From positions 1,984,001 to 2,048,000 of the forward strand of contig NZ_CP033204.1 in assembly GCF_022701295.1 (NCBI RefSeq): DNA of 64,000 nucleotides, in the 5' to 3' direction. Origin of the DNA: Sphingopyxis sp. YF1 (GTDB taxonomy: Bacteria; Pseudomonadota; Alphaproteobacteria; Sphingomonadales; Sphingomonadaceae). The translations under genes and the position numbers were made by a program. Positions within the stretch are counted from its first letter, which is position 1. Each line of letters begins with the position of its first letter. Shown here piece after piece: positions 52,399 to 63,666 of the stretch. The notes below the pieces were generated by a model. It worked only from the letters and a program-made list of their open reading frames with translations, was not told the origin of the DNA and did no database searches.

Positions 52399-52890
52399 GG
52401 TGAAAAACTCCCTCGGCCCGTGACAAAAAGGCGACCCCCGCCGCGTCGGGCATAATTATGAAAGCAAGGCATTAGATCATTAGATGATGCATCGCAACAT
52501 GGCGGCTAGACGATGGAGCGATTCGCCTTCGCTGGCGACAGCACCGCAGACCGCAGCGGCGCCCGATCAACGCACATCACCTCTACCAGCCGCAAATCGC
52601 GCCAAATCAACTCACGCAATATAGTTACACATGAAACTTTTAAACTGACACAATCACACGCCTTCCAGGCAAAAAACCATGCTTCGTGTCACGACGCCAC
52701 AATCATGTTACGCAGCGCTTTTCCGGCGCACCTGCCGCCTACTGTTGCGAAAATGACACAATGTCACACCGATAGCTTCGACTCGTCAGAAAATTGCCAT
52801 CAAGGACTTGTGCGCATTTCAATTTCCGTCTTTGTCTATGCCCAATCCGTTCATCTCGATTTTTGAACGGACAACCGGGGAGTTACATTG
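52399..52890. promoter_or_regulatory. 492-bp intergenic region, promoter area of the TonB-dependent receptor
   Basis: This gap is clearly richer in A+T than its surroundings from about 52600 onward. TGACACAATGTCA at 52754-52766 is an inverted repeat (TGACA/TGTCA), and a related TGACACAATCACA lies near 52647, so a regulator may bind both. GGGGAG at 52877-52882 is the ribosome site for the receptor. A 117-codon ORF in this gap (52513-52866) is Ser/Thr/His-rich and without neighbours' codon bias, so I treat it as non-coding. The phaR promoter should lie at the left end. Confidence 0.5.
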
Positions 52891-55869
52891 ATGAATAAGT
52901 CGCACCTGCTTATGGGTGCTGCTGCTTTTGCAGTAGCTATATCTGCGAGTCAGCCAGTCCTTGCCCAAGAAACTGCTTCGGCGGACGAGGCAACCGCCAC
53001 CAAAGAATCCGATGTCATCGTCGTCACGGGTTCGCGCATCCGCCGCGACGAATTCACCGCCGCAGAGCCGATCACTGTCATCACGTCGGACGAAATCACT
53101 CAGGCTGGCTTCAACAGCGCCACCGATGCCCTGCAGAGCACTGCGGTCACACAAGGCGCCGGCCAGATCAACAACTTCTACGGCGGCTTCGTCACCGACG
53201 GTGGCACCGGCGCCAACACGCTGGGCCTGCGCGGCCTCGGCCCGAGCCGTACGCTCATCCTGCTCAACGGCCGTCGCCTCGCGCCGGGCGGCACGCGCGG
53301 TTCGGTGCTCGCCACCGACCTTAACGTCCTGCCGACCGCGATCGTCGATCGCATCGAAGTTCTGAAAGCCGGCGCTTCGTCGATCTACGGCTCGGACGCC
53401 GTCGCGGGCGTCGTGAACATCATCACCGACCAGAAGCTGCGCGGGCTGCAGATCGACGCTCAGGTCAACATTCCGGAAGTCGGCGCGGGCATCGACCGGC
53501 GCGTTGCCGCGAGCTTCGGTTTTGAAAGCGACCGTCTCAGCATCATCGGCTCGCTCGAATACCGCAAGCGCGATCAGCTGTCGCTCAACGACGTGCCGTG
53601 GCTCAGCTGCCCGGTCGGCGGCTTCCTCGACGGCGAAGGTTCGGAATTCGGATCGGGGGACGCTTTCCCCATCGGCGACCCGCGCAACTGCTTCACGCTC
53701 GACAACGGCGGTGTAACAATCAACACGCTCGGTGCACCGACGCGTCAGGCTATCGGTCGCACCAGCGGCCAGGTTGGCAATTTCAACCGCTTTGTTCCGG
53801 CCCCTGGCGTTACCACCGGTCCGTTCCCCGGCTATCTGGGCGTCGGCACTTATGACCGCGACACCTTCGACCCCGCGTCGCAGGAAGAGCCGCTGATCAC
53901 CCAGGCCGAAATCTATACGGGCTTCCTGTCGGGGACGTACAAGACCGACATTCTCGGCGATGCCGAAATCTACGGTGAATTCCTCGCCACCCGCCGCAAG
54001 TCGGAGTCGCCGCTGTATCGCCAGCTTTCGCTGGACTACGTCCGCGGAAGCCCGCTGCTCCCCGAAAACCTTCGCAACGGCGCCTTCCTGAACCCGAACG
54101 AAACCTCGGGCGGCAAGATCGTCGCGGCCCGCGCGTTTATCGGCTTCGGTTTGACCGATTCGAAGCAGCAGGTTGACTATGTTCGTGTTGGCGGCGGGGT
54201 CCGCGGCGACTTCTTCGCTCCGGGCTGGCGCTACGACGCCTATGTCGGCAAGTCGTGGAACGATGGCTCGTACGAGATCGAATCCTTCCTGATCGATCGC
54301 CTCGCGGCTTCGCTCGACGCCGTTGCAAACGGCAATGGCACCTTCAGCTGCGCCTCGCAGGCGGTCAATCGGAACTGCGTCGTCGCTCCTGTGCTGTCGG
54401 CGGACGTCATCGGCGGCCGTCTTCCGCAGGATTTCCGCGACTGGATTCTCGTCAATACGATCGGCAAGACCAAGTTCCGCGAAACGACCTTCGCGTTCAA
54501 CGTCGATGGTCCGCTGTTCGCGTTGCCGGGCGGAGATGCGCAGCTCGCGCTGGGCGCGGAATATCGCCGCCAGAGCATCAACGACCAGCCCGATCCCAAC
54601 TCGATCAACGGCAACCTGCTTGGCCTGACCGCGGGCACGCCCACGGTCGGCAAGGATAATGTCAAGGAAGTCTACGGCGAAATCTTCCTGCCGATCCTGT
54701 CGGACACCCCGGGCTTCTACCGCCTCAATCTGACGGGTTCGGCGCGCTACACCGACTATGCTTCCTACGGTTCGGACACGACCTACAAGATCGCGGCCGA
54801 ATGGGAACCGATCCGCGGTGTTGGCTTCCGTGCAAGCTACGGCACATCGTACCGCGCTCCGGCACTTGCCGAGCAGTTCCTCGGCGCCACCAGCGGCTTC
54901 CTGAGCGGCTCGCTCGATCCCTGCGACGACCTGCCGGTTCCGGCTGATCAGTCGCCGAACGAGAAGATCATCGCGCAGAATTGCGCGTCGATCGGCCTGC
55001 CGGCGGACTTCCAGCAGACCAGCGGCATCACGACCTTCACGGTCGGCGGTGCGGAAGCCGGCCTTGAGGCTGAAACCTCGAAGAGCTGGACGGTCGGGGT
55101 TGTCCTGCGCCCGGTTCTGCCTGAATCGTTCGGCCAGCTCTCGCTCGCGCTCGACTATTTCGACACGAAAGTCAGCAACGGCGTGGCGAACCTGACGGCC
55201 TCGACGATCATGAACCGTTGCTATTCGGACCCGAATTTCGATCCGAATGCCGGCTTCTGTCGCTTCGTAACGCGCGATTCCAACAACGCGCTTGAAGTGA
55301 TCGGCAGCTACGTCAACCTGTCGCAAGACATCGTGAAGGGTTTCGAGTTCAACGGCCGTTACTCGCGTGACCTCTTCGGCGGACGCTTCACGCTGAACGC
55401 CAACGTCACGAAGTACACCGAACAGTCGAGCCGCCTCTTCCCTGAGGAGTTCCTGACCGACCTGAACGGTACCGTCACCAGCCCCGACTGGGTTGGTAAC
55501 TTCGACGCGACTTACCGCCTCGACAACGTGACCTTCCGCTATGGCGTCGACTGGATCGATGGCGACCGTGAAAAGACCTACCAGTACTTCGCATATGACG
55601 AACTGACCGGTGTTTCCGATCCGGATTTGGTCCAGGCTTACAAGGACAACTACTATCTTGAGGTCGGGAATTATTTCGTCCATTCGGCATCGATCCAGTT
55701 CAACATTGCCGACAAGTATGAGTTCACGGCGGGTGTCCAGAACCTCTTCGACCGCAAGCCGCCGCGGATCACCGCGATTGGCTACACGACGATCGGCAAC
55801 GCGCCGCTCTATTCGGGGTATGATTACCGCGGCCGTACGTTCTTTGTGAACGGCTCGTTCAAGTTCTAA
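52891..55869 (+). CDS. TonB-dependent outer-membrane receptor
   Basis: A 992-residue receptor. A signal peptide covers about residues 1-25 (ending VLAQ), then a TonB-box-like segment DVIVVTGSRIRRDEF, a plug (TLGLRGLGPSRTLILLNGRR and SSIYGSDAVAGVVNIITDQK), and a long beta-barrel ending in Phe, as needed for Bam recognition. Codon use is lower in GC3 than in neighbouring genes, with T-ending codons, typical of highly expressed receptors here. The ligand is unknown; the plug and barrel resemble the sphingomonad family that imports organic substrates. ATG 52891 follows GGGGAG. Confidence 0.94.
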   Translation: MNKSHLLMGAAAFAVAISASQPVLAQETASADEATATKESDVIVVTGSRIRRDEFTAAEPITVITSDEITQAGFNSATDALQSTAVTQGAGQINNFYGGFVTDGGTGANTLGLRGLGPSRTLILLNGRRLAPGGTRGSVLATDLNVLPTAIVDRIEVLKAGASSIYGSDAVAGVVNIITDQKLRGLQIDAQVNIPEVGAGIDRRVAASFGFESDRLSIIGSLEYRKRDQLSLNDVPWLSCPVGGFLDGEGSEFGSGDAFPIGDPRNCFTLDNGGVTINTLGAPTRQAIGRTSGQVGNFNRFVPAPGVTTGPFPGYLGVGTYDRDTFDPASQEEPLITQAEIYTGFLSGTYKTDILGDAEIYGEFLATRRKSESPLYRQLSLDYVRGSPLLPENLRNGAFLNPNETSGGKIVAARAFIGFGLTDSKQQVDYVRVGGGVRGDFFAPGWRYDAYVGKSWNDGSYEIESFLIDRLAASLDAVANGNGTFSCASQAVNRNCVVAPVLSADVIGGRLPQDFRDWILVNTIGKTKFRETTFAFNVDGPLFALPGGDAQLALGAEYRRQSINDQPDPNSINGNLLGLTAGTPTVGKDNVKEVYGEIFLPILSDTPGFYRLNLTGSARYTDYASYGSDTTYKIAAEWEPIRGVGFRASYGTSYRAPALAEQFLGATSGFLSGSLDPCDDLPVPADQSPNEKIIAQNCASIGLPADFQQTSGITTFTVGGAEAGLEAETSKSWTVGVVLRPVLPESFGQLSLALDYFDTKVSNGVANLTASTIMNRCYSDPNFDPNAGFCRFVTRDSNNALEVIGSYVNLSQDIVKGFEFNGRYSRDLFGGRFTLNANVTKYTEQSSRLFPEEFLTDLNGTVTSPDWVGNFDATYRLDNVTFRYGVDWIDGDREKTYQYFAYDELTGVSDPDLVQAYKDNYYLEVGNYFVHSASIQFNIADKYEFTAGVQNLFDRKPPRITAIGYTTIGNAPLYSGYDYRGRTFFVNGSFKF

Positions 55870-55891
55870 CTCGAACTTCGAACCTCAAAAG

Positions 55892-55921
55892 AAAGGGCCC
55901 CGGAAACCGGGGCCCTTTTTT
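55892..55921 (+). terminator. Rho-independent terminator of the receptor gene
   Basis: AAAGGGCCCCGG and CCGGGGCCCTTT form a perfect 12-bp stem with loop AAA, running into TTTTTT. It begins 22 bp after the receptor stop and is the strongest terminator in the window. Confidence 0.93.
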
Positions 55922-55971
55922 ATTGCGCATGAATGAAATCGTACAAGCCAATCCGCGATTGTCATGACGCG

Positions 55972-57018
55972 TCAGCGCCAGTCGCGCCCGAACCGCGCCC
56001 CGAGCCCGGTCAGCAGTTCATATTGCGACAGCCCGCAGCGCGCCGACACCTTGGGCAGGTTGTAATCGAGCGTCAGCCAGTCGCCTTCGCCGATCGCGGC
56101 ATCGCCGACGTCGAAGGCGGTGAGGTCCATCGACACGCGGCCGACGACGGGCAGCACGCGGCCCTGCCAGCACGCCGAACCGGTGCCGCCGCCGTGGCAC
56201 CGCAGATAGCCGTCGGCATAGCCGATATTGGCGACCGCGATCCGAGCGGGCGCGGACGCGGTCCAGGTCGCGCCGTAACCGACCGTTTCGCCCGCCGCGA
56301 CCTCACGGACCTGGAGCACGCGCGCCTCGGGAAAGGCGACCTGACGGATGTGCCCCGCCGCCTCGGGACGCGGCAGACCGCCGTAGAGCGCGATCCCAGG
56401 ACGCGTCAGGTCGAAACCATAGTCGGCGCCGAGACAGATGCCGGCGCTGTTGGCGAGGCTGTAGCGCTGCGCGGGCACGGCGTCGCGTACCGCATGGAAC
56501 GCCGCCAGCTGCCGCGCATTCTGCGCGCTCTCCTCGTCGGCCGAGGCAAGGTGGCTCAGCAATGTCGCAACGGCGAGCCCGGCGAGCGCGCCGCCCGTCG
56601 CCTCGGCCGCGGTCAGCCCGAGCCGGCCCATGCCGGTATCGACCATCACGTCGCACGCCCGCCCCTCGCCTGCCGCGCGCCAGCGCGCGACCTGTTCGAC
56701 GCTGTTGAGCACCGGACGGACAGGAAGCGTCAGCGCAGCGACCATGTCACTCGCCCCGACGCCGTGGAGCACCGACAGCGCCGTCCCCGCGGGTAGCGGC
56801 ATCAGCGCCGCCGCCTCGGCCCAGGTTGCGACGAAGAAATCGCGGCAGCCCGCGGCCGCGAGCCGTTTCATGACCTCGCGCGCGCCAAGGCCGTAGCCGT
56901 CGGCCTTGATCGCTGCGCCGCACGCCGCCGCGCCGCTCGCCTTGGCAAGCCAGCGCCAGTTGGAAACCAGCGCGGCGGAATCGAGGCGAAGGCGCTGCGG
57001 CGGGGCGATGGTGATCAT
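55972..57018 (-). CDS. alr: Alanine racemase
   Basis: A 348-residue PLP enzyme making D-alanine for peptidoglycan. Lys38 in AAIKADGYGLG binds PLP, DTGMGRLG follows, and NIGYADGY holds the catalytic Tyr of the C-terminal domain. The length is slightly short for the family (usually 360-380). It is convergent with the receptor gene and separated from it by the terminator. Confidence 0.94.
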   Translation of the reverse strand: MITIAPPQRLRLDSAALVSNWRWLAKASGAAACGAAIKADGYGLGAREVMKRLAAAGCRDFFVATWAEAAALMPLPAGTALSVLHGVGASDMVAALTLPVRPVLNSVEQVARWRAAGEGRACDVMVDTGMGRLGLTAAEATGGALAGLAVATLLSHLASADEESAQNARQLAAFHAVRDAVPAQRYSLANSAGICLGADYGFDLTRPGIALYGGLPRPEAAGHIRQVAFPEARVLQVREVAAGETVGYGATWTASAPARIAVANIGYADGYLRCHGGGTGSACWQGRVLPVVGRVSMDLTAFDVGDAAIGEGDWLTLDYNLPKVSARCGLSQYELLTGLGARFGRDWR

Positions 57019-57061
57019 GCCCTGCCCCTACCCCCGGTCGGCGGCAGCGCCAATGGCGCGC

Positions 57062-58699
57062 TCAGGCGCCCGGTGCGCCGGGCCCACGGTCCCACTGCCC
57101 CTCGACCGGCTCCTTCAGCCAGAACCACGACACGAGGAAGGCGACCAGCACCACGCCCCATGTGTACCACAGCCCGGCATAGGCATCGCCCGTCTTGGCG
57201 ATGATGAAGCTCGCGATCAGCGGCAGGAAGCCGCCGAAATAGCCGGTGCCGAGATGATAGGGAATCGACAGCGACGAATAGCGCACGTGCGGCGGGAACA
57301 TTTCGGAGAGCAAGGCCGCGACGGGGCCATAGGTGAAGCCCGACAGCGCGCTGAGTCCGAGCAGCGCCGCGACGATCACCGCGATGCCGAGCGGCCCCGG
57401 CACCTGCTTTTCGAAATCATAGCCCATCGCCTCGAGCGCGGGTTTGAGCACCGCGGGATCCTCGCCCGCAACCTCGCGTCCGCCGATCGTCACCCGGACG
57501 CTGTCGAAACCGCCGCCGTGCGCCACGACATCATAGGGCACTCCCAATTTGGTCAGCTCGCCCAGCGTCCGTCCGCACGCGGTCGCCTGTTTCTGCGCAA
57601 AGGGGTCGAAGCTGCACTGCGATCCGGTGACCACCACCGGCGCCTTTTCGGCCGCGGCGGTCAGCGCCGGATTGCCGACGCTCCCCATCAGCCAGAACAG
57701 CGGAAAGAGCAGCACGAGCGTCGCGGCATAGCCCCGGACGATCGGCTTCTTGCGCCCGATGCGATCGGACAGATGCCCCGCCCACAGGAAGAACCCCATG
57801 CCGAGCGCCGCCGCGATCCCGACGATGATCTCGGCCGCGCTATCCTCGACCTTCATCGGCCCTTTGAGGAACGACAGACCCGAGAACATCGCCGTGTACC
57901 AGATCACCGTCAGCCCCGCGGCGATACCGAACAGCGCGACGAAGATGCGCAGCTTGTTGCCCGGATAGGTGAAGCTTTCCTTCAGCGGATTCTTCGCCAG
58001 TTCGCCCTCGGCCTTCATCGCCTGGAACACCGGGCTTTCGGACAGTTTGAGCCGCATCCACAGCGAGATGGCGAGCAGGATGATCGACAGCAGGAACGGC
58101 ACGCGCCACCCCCACGCCTCCCACACGGCGTCGGACATCACCGCCTTGCAGCCGAGCACGACGATCAGGCTGAGCACGAAGCCGCCGACGACGCTCGCCT
58201 GGATGAAGCTGGTATAGAAACCGCGCTTTTCGGGCGGCGAATGTTCGGCGACATAGACCGCCGCGCCGCCATATTCGCCGCCGAGCGCGAGCCCCTGCAG
58301 GATGCGCAGCGCGATGACGATGATCGGCGCGGCGATCCCGATCGTCGTCGCCGACGGGATCATGCCGACCCCCGCGGTCGCGACGCCCATCAGCGTGACG
58401 GTGACGAGGAAGGTATATTTGCGTCCCAGCCGGTCGCCGAGGAAACCGAACAGCACCGCGCCGAGCGGCCGGAACCCGAATCCGACCGCAAAACCGGCCC
58501 ACACCAGCAATATCTCGAGCGTCGCATTGTCGCTGGGAAAAAACGCCTTGCCGATGATCGCCGCCAGCGTGCCGTAGATGAAGAAATCATACCATTCGAA
58601 GATCGTCCCCGCGGAGGATGCGGCGATGACCATACGAATATCTTTCGCGGTCGGCTGATAGTCCGCGCCATGACGGGCGCCGGCGGCACTTGCGGTCAT
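57062..58699 (-). CDS. MFS transporter, MHS (ProP/ShiA-like) family
   Basis: A 545-residue proton symporter with 12 predicted TM segments. The MHS signatures SSAGTIFEWYDFFIYGTLAA and GDRLGRKYTFLVT near the N terminus and LRILQGLALGGEYGGAAVYV are clear. There is an unusual ~100-residue insert between TM8 and TM9 (about 345-430), rich in Cys/Gly/Val, that would be periplasmic. The cargo is probably a small organic acid or osmolyte. It diverges from the cyclase gene across 102 bp. Confidence 0.9.
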   Translation of the reverse strand: MTASAAGARHGADYQPTAKDIRMVIAASSAGTIFEWYDFFIYGTLAAIIGKAFFPSDNATLEILLVWAGFAVGFGFRPLGAVLFGFLGDRLGRKYTFLVTVTLMGVATAGVGMIPSATTIGIAAPIIVIALRILQGLALGGEYGGAAVYVAEHSPPEKRGFYTSFIQASVVGGFVLSLIVVLGCKAVMSDAVWEAWGWRVPFLLSIILLAISLWMRLKLSESPVFQAMKAEGELAKNPLKESFTYPGNKLRIFVALFGIAAGLTVIWYTAMFSGLSFLKGPMKVEDSAAEIIVGIAAALGMGFFLWAGHLSDRIGRKKPIVRGYAATLVLLFPLFWLMGSVGNPALTAAAEKAPVVVTGSQCSFDPFAQKQATACGRTLGELTKLGVPYDVVAHGGGFDSVRVTIGGREVAGEDPAVLKPALEAMGYDFEKQVPGPLGIAVIVAALLGLSALSGFTYGPVAALLSEMFPPHVRYSSLSIPYHLGTGYFGGFLPLIASFIIAKTGDAYAGLWYTWGVVLVAFLVSWFWLKEPVEGQWDRGPGAPGA

Positions 58700-58801
58700 A
58701 TACTCTCCCTCATCCCGCCGCGCGGGCGGAACATTTTTCGGGCTCCGTCATAAACGCTGTTCGGCCTTGCACAAGCGGGCGCGTGGGGGCAGCTTCGCGG
58801 C

Positions 58802-59572
58802 ATGACCCGCTTCATCGACCTTTCGATCCCGATCACCAACGACGTGGTGTCCGATCCGCCGGTGATGCGGCCCCAGATCCACTATATGACCCACGAGAAT
58901 ACGTGGGAACAGATCGCGATGTTCTTCCCCGGCCTTGTCAAGGACGATCTGCCCGACGGCGAAGGCTGGGCGGTCGAGAGCCTGACGCTCAGCACGCACA
59001 ACGGCACGCATATGGATGCGCCCTGGCATTTCCACTCGACCACCGATCGCGGCGCCACCCCGGCGCCGAGCATCGACGAAGCGCCGCTCGACCTCTTCTT
59101 CCGCCCCGGGGTGAAGCTCGATTTTTCGGGTCGCCCCGCGGGGCATGTGATCGGCGCCGCCGAGGTCGAAGCCGAACTCGCGCGCATCGGCCACACGCTC
59201 CAGCCCTTTGACATCGTCCTCGTCCAGTCGGGCGCGCTTTATGGCACCGACAATTTCACCGACCAGGGCTGCGGCATGGGCGCGGAAGCGACGCTCTACC
59301 TGACCGAGCGCGGGGTGCAGGTCGTCGGCACCGACGCGTGGAGTTGGGACGCGCCGTTCAGCCACACCGCGAAGCGCTGGGCCGAAACCCGCGACCCGTC
59401 GATCATCTGGGAAGGCCACAAGGCGGGCCGGATCCGGCCCTATTACCAGATCGAAAAACTCACCAACCTCGCCGCCCTGCCCCCGACCGGCTGGACGCTG
59501 AGCTGCTTCCCGGTGAAGATCGAGCGCGCGAGCGCGGGCTGGATTCGCGCGGTGGCGCTGGTGGAGGATTGA
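58802..59572 (+). CDS. Cyclase family metal-dependent hydrolase
   Basis: A 256-residue protein of the cyclase/kynurenine-formamidase-like family. The signature STHNGTHMDAPWHF provides the metal-binding HxGTHxDxPxH motif. The later segment EATLYLTERGVQVVGTDAWS carries the conserved GTD region. Members hydrolyse amides, lactones or cyclic intermediates. It is divergent from the MFS transporter, which might import its substrate; that link is inference. There is no signal peptide. Confidence 0.9.
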   Translation: MTRFIDLSIPITNDVVSDPPVMRPQIHYMTHENTWEQIAMFFPGLVKDDLPDGEGWAVESLTLSTHNGTHMDAPWHFHSTTDRGATPAPSIDEAPLDLFFRPGVKLDFSGRPAGHVIGAAEVEAELARIGHTLQPFDIVLVQSGALYGTDNFTDQGCGMGAEATLYLTERGVQVVGTDAWSWDAPFSHTAKRWAETRDPSIIWEGHKAGRIRPYYQIEKLTNLAALPPTGWTLSCFPVKIERASAGWIRAVALVED

Positions 59573-59902
59573 GCGCCGCAAGCGCCGTCGTGTGGCGCGG
59601 CATTTTGGGTCGGTCGGATGCCGAATATTCGCCGGCGACCGGCGCCGCTGCTGTATCCTCCCTATGGCGGAAACCCATGGGAAAGTCGAAGACGACGATA
59701 GCGCCAGCAGGACCGCCGCGGGTGGTGGTGGTGGGGCCGAAAGGTCGCGCGACGCTGACTCCGTCAGCGCTTCGCACTGCTACCTCCCCGTCACTGCGCG
59801 GCAACAAGCGACCGGTTGCGGATGTTAAAATTGCCGCTAGCCTGCGGTTGCGCGATCATCGGGCTTGTTGCGATTGCCAGCCTCTTATGAAACAGTGTCG
59901 CG
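59573..59902. other. 330-bp intergenic region with repeat remnants
   Basis: No gene is recognised. The part at about 59740-59810 repeats pieces of the intergenic element at 8998-9139 (CTCCGTCAGCG and TACCTCCCCGTC-type motifs), so it looks like a decayed copy. A 78-codon open frame at 59592-59828 runs through that remnant and shows no codon bias, so I do not call it. Confidence 0.5.
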
Positions 59903-60214
59903 ATGATCGGTTTCCATGACCATACAACCAACCGGCACAGTGGCCGCCCTGAGCCGAGCGACTCTTGGCAGACGGAGCGCTTCATTACTTGGACAGCCTG
60001 GGTGATGGCGGCTACGTTGGTTGCCGGAGCAGCCTATTATTATGCGAAATGGCGTGAACTTGATGGCGTGATGCCGATGATCGGCGGTGCGGTCCTTTTT
60101 TCATTTATCGCCTACACTCGACGCAAGGCGCTTGAACGGAAGCAGCTAGAGTTTCGTAGGGCTGTCGCCGCCTATGAAACGTCTCTTGCTCGCGTTGGCC
60201 ACGATGCCCATTAG
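59903..60214 (+). CDS. Small membrane protein, unrecognised
   Basis: A 103-residue protein with a hydrophilic N terminus (MIGFHDHTTNRHSGRPEPSD), two TM segments (about 28-46 and 57-71), and a basic C-terminal helix RRKALERKQLEFRRAVAAYE. GC is visibly lower than in nearby genes, which may reflect foreign origin or low expression. No ribosome site stands out, so the start is uncertain. No function is assigned. Confidence 0.55.
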   Translation: MIGFHDHTTNRHSGRPEPSDSWQTERFITWTAWVMAATLVAGAAYYYAKWRELDGVMPMIGGAVLFSFIAYTRRKALERKQLEFRRAVAAYETSLARVGHDAH

Positions 60215-60314
60215 CAAGTCCATGGCTAGTGGTTTGGGATAGTCGACGTCCGCTTAGCCACAACGTCCACTTTCCACCCCAAAACCGCCATTCAGTCAGG
60301 CGGCGGCGAGCCTC

Positions 60315-60722
60315 TCACAAATTCACCGTTGCCAGCATCCACAGGGTCCACCCGCCCAGCACCAGCAGCGTGGCCCATGTCGCGACCACGCCAATCTGGC
60401 GCGGCACAGGCGGCTTGCCGGGTTCGGCGGGCGCATGCAGGCCGATGATGTGCGCGACGCGGCCGATCAGAAACAGCGCGCCGATCGCCATCAGCGCCAT
60501 ATGATTGGCGCGCGCGCTTTCGAGCAGGCCGAGCAGGATCACCACGATCGGCGCATGTTCGGCCAGATTGCCGTGGCTGCGGCTCGCCGCGATCAGTTTC
60601 GTATCACCGTGATCGCCGAAGGCGGCCTTCAGCCGCAGCCGCTGGCGCACGGTCAGGATCGCGGTGAACAGCAGCAAAAATGCGCAGACGGCGCCGACGA
60701 AGGCGGTTACCGGCAAAGTCAT
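60315..60722 (-). CDS. MAPEG family membrane protein
   Basis: A 135-residue, four-TM protein of the MAPEG (membrane-associated eicosanoid/glutathione metabolism) family, recognised from LKAAFGDHGDTKLIAASRSH and GNLAEHAPIVVILLGLLESA, with R-x-x-N/E-type glutathione-site residues near HGNLAEH. Bacterial members may conjugate glutathione to lipophilic compounds. It stands alone on the strand, 55 bp from the CsaA-like gene. Confidence 0.88.
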   Translation of the reverse strand: MTLPVTAFVGAVCAFLLLFTAILTVRQRLRLKAAFGDHGDTKLIAASRSHGNLAEHAPIVVILLGLLESARANHMALMAIGALFLIGRVAHIIGLHAPAEPGKPPVPRQIGVVATWATLLVLGGWTLWMLATVNL

Positions 60723-60777
60723 GATCGTTCCTCCCCTTTGCCGGAGAGGCTAGACCCGACCGGCGGCCTGGGAAAGC

Positions 60778-61149
60778 TCAGAACAGCCGCGACCCGTCGG
60801 GCACCGCACGGTCGGGCGCGAACAGGATCACCGCGCCTTCCTCGTCGGCGAAGCCCAGCGTCAGCACCTCGGACATGAACTTGCCGATCTGGCGCGGCGG
60901 GAAATTGACCACCGCCGCGACCTGCCGCCCCGGCAGTTCCTCCAGCGCGTAGCGATCGACGATCTGCGCACTGCTCTTCTTCACCCCGATCGCGGGGCCG
61001 AAGTCGATCTTCAGCTTGAACGCGGGTTTGCGTGCCTCGGGAAAGGGTTCGGCCGCGACGATCGTGCCGATGCGGATGTCGACCTTCAGGAAATCGTCGA
61101 AGGCAATGGGGTCGCCAGCGGGGGCACCCGCGTCGTGATTTACGTGCAT
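60778..61149 (-). CDS. csaA: CsaA-like tRNA-binding-domain protein
   Basis: A 123-residue protein made of one tRNA-binding (TRBD, OB-fold) domain, as in B. subtilis CsaA and the C terminus of bacterial methionyl-tRNA synthetase. It has FLKVDIRIGTIVAAEPFPEA, DFGPAIGVKKSSAQIVDRY and QVAAVVNFPPRQIGKFMSEV. CsaA has been described as a chaperone in protein export; tRNA binding is the likelier basic activity. ATG 61149 is the first start of the conserved domain. Confidence 0.9.
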   Translation of the reverse strand: MHVNHDAGAPAGDPIAFDDFLKVDIRIGTIVAAEPFPEARKPAFKLKIDFGPAIGVKKSSAQIVDRYALEELPGRQVAAVVNFPPRQIGKFMSEVLTLGFADEEGAVILFAPDRAVPDGSRLF

Positions 61150-61162
61150 TCAAATAAACTCC

Positions 61163-61258
61163 GTCATGGCGATCCCGGCGAAAGCCGGGAAAAGCAATCC
61201 CGAGCGGCCCTGCGCCACTCGGGATCGCTTCGTCGCTTCGCTCCTCGCAATGACGAGA
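61163..61258. repeat. Palindromic repeat upstream of csaA
   Basis: ATCCCGGCGAAAGCCGGGAA is a hairpin at about 61171-61190, followed by AGCAATCC and an inverted GGATCGC...CGCAATGACG part. It matches the element at 45899-46001. It sits between pccA (upstream) and csaA on the same strand. Confidence 0.82.
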
Positions 61259-61267
61259 AGCGCCAGG

Positions 61268-63273
<2,006 letters not shown>

Positions 63274-63274
<1 letters not shown>

Positions 63275-63666
63275 CAATATTCCTCGACAAGTGCCTTGAG
63301 TTGTTCGGTACGTTCTCTGGTCAGGGTTGCGCGGCAGCCGCTGATCACCATCGATTCTGCGGATCCGCCGCGCATCGAATAGCCTTCGCTCTCGCAATGC
63401 CGGTCGCGGTAGGTCAGCCAGGCGCGCTGCGCGGCCAACAGCGTGTCGTGATAGCCCGGCCGATTGTCATATGTGCCGTCGAACTCGGCATCGATCTGCT
63501 TCATCTTCGCGGACGTCAGCTTCCATTGCACGTTGAGCTCGGCATCGGCCGCCTCATAGTCGCGATAGGCGCAGTGGTTCATCTCGATCTGATATTGCGG
63601 ATTGTCGCAATCGAACTCCGGCTCCTCGGCCGCGGCGACAAACAGCATCAACGACATCAGCATCAT
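63274..63666 (-). CDS. LprI-like (DUF1311) secreted protein
   Basis: A 130-residue protein with an N-terminal hydrophobic segment (MMLMSLMLFVAAAEE) and four Cys in the pattern CDN...HCAYRDYEAAD...RHCESEG...SGCRA, typical of lysozyme-inhibitor LprI/DUF1311 proteins. It is probably periplasmic and disulfide-bonded. Its end overlaps pccA by 1 bp and its start overlaps the upstream gene by 4 bp, so it belongs to the carboxylase operon despite an unrelated-looking function. Confidence 0.86.

Noticed and set aside
52513..52866. 117-codon open frame upstream of the receptor
   Set aside because: Composition is Ser/Thr/His-rich and unlike neighbouring proteins; the region looks like promoter DNA.
52819..55683. 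954-codon reverse open frame opposite the TonB-dependent receptor
   Set aside because: The forward frame has a signal peptide, plug, barrel and C-terminal Phe; the reverse frame has no recognisable domain or start region.
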